Under the pieces are notes generated by a model, which saw only the letters and a program-made list of their open reading frames with translations, was not told the origin of the DNA and searched no databases. 64,000 nucleotides of DNA from Deroplatys truncata (lineage: Eukaryota > Arthropoda > Insecta > Mantodea > Mantidae). How positions within the stretch are numbered: the stretch's first letter is position 1; each line of letters starts with the position of its first letter. The stretch is taken from NCBI GenBank assembly GCA_030765065.1, contig CM060988.1, positions 175,873,065 through 175,937,064 on the forward strand, written 5' to 3'. Shown piece by piece: positions 60,975 through 64,000 of the stretch. Both the position numbers and the translations under genes were made by a program.

Positions 60975-62515
60975 TGTTTACTCTCTCTACCACGTACATA
61001 GTAGGTAGAGAAAGTATTGCATTCCACCAAAAAACTGGATGTACAGATTTCACCGGAAATAGTTTTTTTAGCCTCTTTCCTATTCAAAAACAGAAAGGAA
61101 GAAGCTTTTTTACATAAAGGTCCTAATGTGTGTGTAAACAACAAAACTCAAAACCCAAATGTCCCATAAATACTAAACTAGGACCAGTATATACCAAAGC
61201 TAAGACACGAAGATTTTGAAGGAAATCCACCACCCCGAAATACCCTTTACATGGAAGATTTTTCGAAATGTTGGATTTTCTCAAAAACAGCTTCTAGCGA
61301 TTTGATTAAGATAGAATATGTTAAATGTATCCTGATTTTTCTGGGAATAGCATATGAACTCTGAGGCAGTATTTTTAACATTTAAATGATTTCAGTCAAA
61401 TTATATAATATGTAAATTCAATAACAGCCCACCTTGAAGCAATATGTGTGTGTAATAATTTGTAAAATCTATGTAACAGTCATTGCATATGCTTATATTA
61501 TTGTAAACATGTTCAATAATTTTATGTGAATATATTACGTAATTTAATAATGTAGGAGCTGTGAGAATAATAGGTTAAAAGTTGCTAACAATGAAGTAAC
61601 CTTGAGGCAATAATGACTTTGAAAGTTTAAATGCTACTAGTCATTATTGGAGCAACAATAATGTAAATTTTTAGACAGTTTAATAAATAGCCAATCAACA
61701 ACCAGAAAAAGCTTTAGTAAAATGAAGGTTTTCTATTGGAGTAGGATTAGCCAATCAGAAACTGAAAAGGAGAAACATACAAATTTAGAAGTCAGTTGGT
61801 TGCAGACAGCGTTACTAACCAGACGCAAAAAGTGTCCTCAAGAGATTTAATACGTATTCGTGTGAGACGAAAAATAGTTTACGTGTTAAAAGTGCAAATA
61901 ATTAATAAAAACATCTCACAGCTCTCTATCAGTGAAGTGTTATATAAATCGTATCAAGCATTAATAAAAGGAGTGAAGTAAAATTATAATCTGTGTAAGC
62001 CTACATTCTTGTCGCACCACAACCCTGCTAAGAGAAACGTGTCTCTAACAAAAATACTGACGCAGCCGAGGCAAATATAAATATTTAATACTTAAAGAAA
62101 CAGTCAAATTACAAAGTTAATATTTTTAAAAATTGGGGCAAAGGCTACCGGGTAACATACGTGCGGTTGCAACTAGTTCAAGTTCGGCTCCCAACACTTG
62201 AAATATAATGCAACTCCTTCAATACAACTACCTCAGATTGGCTCCCAAAGCTGCGGCAAATAACGAAACAATAAAAAAATATTTTCAAATTGACGTCCAT
62301 ATGTGGGGCTAACAAACCTTCTTCTTCAACTCCTCTTCGTTCTGAATGAATTTTGTATAATAGGTAAGGTGTATGAGATAGACAAAATCTTACTATATTA
62401 TAACGTAGATCTCGTTAAAGCACACAATTTTTTGTGGCGTTAACCATTTTCAAGGCAATCCTTACTGATTTGAATTTTCAAATACTTATTTTCCCAACTG
62501 CACAGTTTTTATTCG
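60975..62515 (-). repeat. Repeat A split by solo LTR 3
   Basis: Right terminus ctctctaccacgtacatagt at 60979; interrupted at 61361 and resuming at 62333 with tcttcgttctgaatgaattt, to about 62515. Confidence 0.85.
61362..62328 (+). mobile_element. Solo LTR 3, diverged family member
   Basis: 967 bp, TGAGGCAGTATTTT start and CTTCTTCA end; 4-bp duplication ACTC (61358-61361, 62329-62332). Shares the first 15 bases with LTR 2 but little inside, so it belongs to a related subfamily. Possible aataaa at 61963. Confidence 0.85.
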
Positions 62516-62519
62516 TTTT

Positions 62520-63182
62520 TGTTTTCTCTACGACGTACATGATAGGTAAAGAAGTTACTGCATTCCACACATAAATTTTATGCACAGATTTCACCGAAAA
62601 TAGCATTTTTAGAAAAGACCACCCCCAGCGCGCGCGCGTGGTGTGTGTATGTGTTTTGATGTTTAGGTTCTTTATGTTCCAAAAATAAGACACGAAATTT
62701 TTGAACCACCCCAAAAATACGCTTTACATGGAACATTTTTCAAAATTTTGATTTCCTCAAAAATTGCTCTAACGATTTTCATTAATATGCCATATATTAA
62801 AGATATTTACACGACAAACAAAATGTATACCTTAAGAATTTTCTCGGAATAGCCTGTGAAGGTCTCTTCATTCAGAAATTTTACATAACTATGTTTTTTT
62901 ATTTTTAGTCATTCATTTTCGTTCAGATATTGATAATTTTCTATATTTCAGTTGCTGAATATTTCTTCTTGCAATTTTAATGCATTGTTGCAACATTTTA
63001 ATTTTTGTAATTCCTGTTATTGTTTTATATAATTACGTTGAATTTGTATTCTCTGTCTTTGGCAGCCTACAGTTATGTAGGTAGATATTAAAATAAATAG
63101 ACATAAAATAAGCTTTCGCAAGAATGGTTTATGTACCTACAAATAAACTAAAGCGGTAAAGAAAGTTATGTAAATGTATCAC
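62520..63182 (-). repeat. Repeat A, with internal insert
   Basis: Starts tttgttttctctacgacgta, has a cgcgcgcgtggtgtgtgtat tract at 62630, leaves the family at about 62880 and returns at 63095 (taagctttcgcaagaatggt) to end aaagttatgtaaatgtatca. Confidence 0.75.
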
Positions 63183-63184
63183 AT

Positions 63185-63290
63185 AAATCTTTTGGAAATG
63201 CTATTTTGGGGAAGAGGGTCTGGGGACCTCACAACGAATATTTCCAGCGAAATGTTGATTTCGAATTTCTGGATAGAATGTAACACTTCC
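63185..63290 (+). repeat. Repeat A, right-end fragment
   Basis: ggtctggggacctcacaacg to gaatttctggatagaatgta; matches the last 110 bp of the family without the terminus. Confidence 0.6.
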
Positions 63291-63417
63291 TCTGGGGAAT
63301 GTAAGGATGAAAAAGTATTCAGATTGCGAAATCAGCTATGTATCTACTTTCACCTACTGCCGGTTTTTAAAAACAATAGATTATACCTTTTCAAAACAAA
63401 ATCATATTTCAGAAATA

Positions 63418-64000
63418 CAGTAGAACCCTGTTTAACAGAAATAAAGGCGGCATAATCGTTACGATTTTACGCAACGAAAAGAAGAAAGTATTATTCTATT
63501 CCTAATGCAACTTCAATTAAAAAAAACTGGTACTGTATACAGTATTAAAATGTGCACTACAGTATTTACAAACACTACTTCAAAAAATTGTCACTTTTAT
63601 TCAGCCTGATACTATAGATACGCCAATGCCGTAATCTAATGCGACATTTTCCATCTAACGGCTTCGAGTTTTTTTCTTCCAATGCTTATTACAACGCGCT
63701 TTCTTTTTGATGACTTCTTAAACACAAATAAACCACACTGACCAACACCAACAGTAAAATATCAATGGTCCTCCACATTAAATGCCTGTGGAAGCAGTTA
63801 ACACTTGTTATAACGGTACAACATTTCTTGGAATGTGGGATAGGGGATGAGGATTAACTGCATACAATACCAAGTACCTGTGTTAGAATTTAGGACTGGA
63901 GTAGGAGAACATTATTACTTGTCATAGCGACATTGCCAACGCGAATTTAGCATCTCGTATTTTTTCTCTCTTCTTCGTCTTTTCTCTACTACGTATAGTA
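63418..64000 (-). mobile_element. pogo/Tigger-like element, partial
   Basis: After TA the end reads CAGTAGAACCCTGTTTAACA, typical of pogo/Tigger. A minus frame near 63715-63645 encodes KRKRVVISIGRKKLEAVRWK, like the N-terminal HTH of such transposases, with no catalytic part between it and the end. Its other end was not found; the last 25 bp of the window (ttctctactacgtatagta) are again a repeat A terminus. Confidence 0.55.

Noticed and set aside
1-64000. CRISPR arrays, operons, bacterial promoters or ribosome binding sites
   Set aside because: The window is eukaryotic: spliced gene, LINEs, SINEs, mariner elements. Repeated motifs do not have CRISPR spacing.
48969-64000. Signal-peptide exon of kuz
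   Set aside because: Searched by eye on minus for a short ATG-started hydrophobic stretch ending in a phase-1 donor; no convincing candidate, so none is reported.

Overview
This is a window of animal, almost certainly insect, nuclear DNA: AT-rich, intron-rich and loaded with transposable elements. It contains one recognisable host gene, the minus-strand metalloprotease gene kuzbanian/ADAM10. Eleven coding exons lie between 48968 and 1579, with consensus splice sites and compatible phases, and encode about 775 residues. They cover most of the prodomain, a furin site, the zinc protease with its HExxHxxxxxH site split over two exons, the disintegrin and cysteine-rich domains, one transmembrane segment and the start of the cytoplasmic tail. 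The signal-peptide exon and the exon(s) after 1579 were not found. SINE and mariner types would fit a polyneopteran such as a cockroach or termite, but that is only an impression.

Nearly everything else is mobile DNA. The most abundant family, called repeat A here, is an unidentified 0.9-1.2 kb interspersed element present as about 18 copies or pieces, itself a target for other elements. Cut-and-paste elements include mariner/Tc1/IS630-type copies (3.0-4.2, 8.6-10.1, 15-17.2, 21-22, 23.5-24.3, 35.5-36.9, 50.9-51.8, 52.4-54.7 kb), pogo/Tigger-like elements (6.9-8.4, 47.2-48.1, 63.4 kb to the edge), a piggyBac (38.0-40.4 kb) plus two TTAA-flanked MITEs, and PIF/Harbinger-like MITEs. Retroelements include LINE 3' ends, three solo LTRs of related families with 4-bp duplications (52.9, 59.9, 61.4 kb), tRNA-derived SINEs, and several Penelope-like elements (PLEs).

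The most notable locus is 25562-29494. It is one PLE insertion flanked by a 15-bp target duplication, made of two nearly identical copies in inverted orientation. The left copy has an intact 667-codon frame with reverse transcriptase (YVDD) and GIY-YIG endonuclease; the right copy is 5'-truncated and has one stop. Both carry, at the end of the coding region, a 60-nt segment that folds as a type I hammerhead-like ribozyme. Related motifs occur in a palindromic PLE fragment at 18.3 kb, a different PLE-like insertion at 13.3 kb, and decayed copies at 14.8 and 43.2 kb. A second unusual structure is a 405-bp retroposon at 32296-32700 made of two inverted tRNA-like units.

Layout: 0-5.6 kb kuz 3' exons with nested repeat A/TTAA MITE/mariner; 5.6-12.6 kb pogo-like, Tc1 and LINE in one intron; 12.6-19.2 kb kuz exons with mariner and PLE remnants; 19.2-29.9 kb a large intron with the PLE inverted dimer; 29.9-34.7 kb repeat A cluster and tRNA-like foldback; 34.7-43.7 kb Tc1, piggyBac in a PIF MITE, SINE; 43.7-49 kb kuz 5' exons; 49-64 kb upstream or 5' intronic DNA made of nested transposons and solo LTRs. 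All coordinates, splice sites and fold calls were made by eye.
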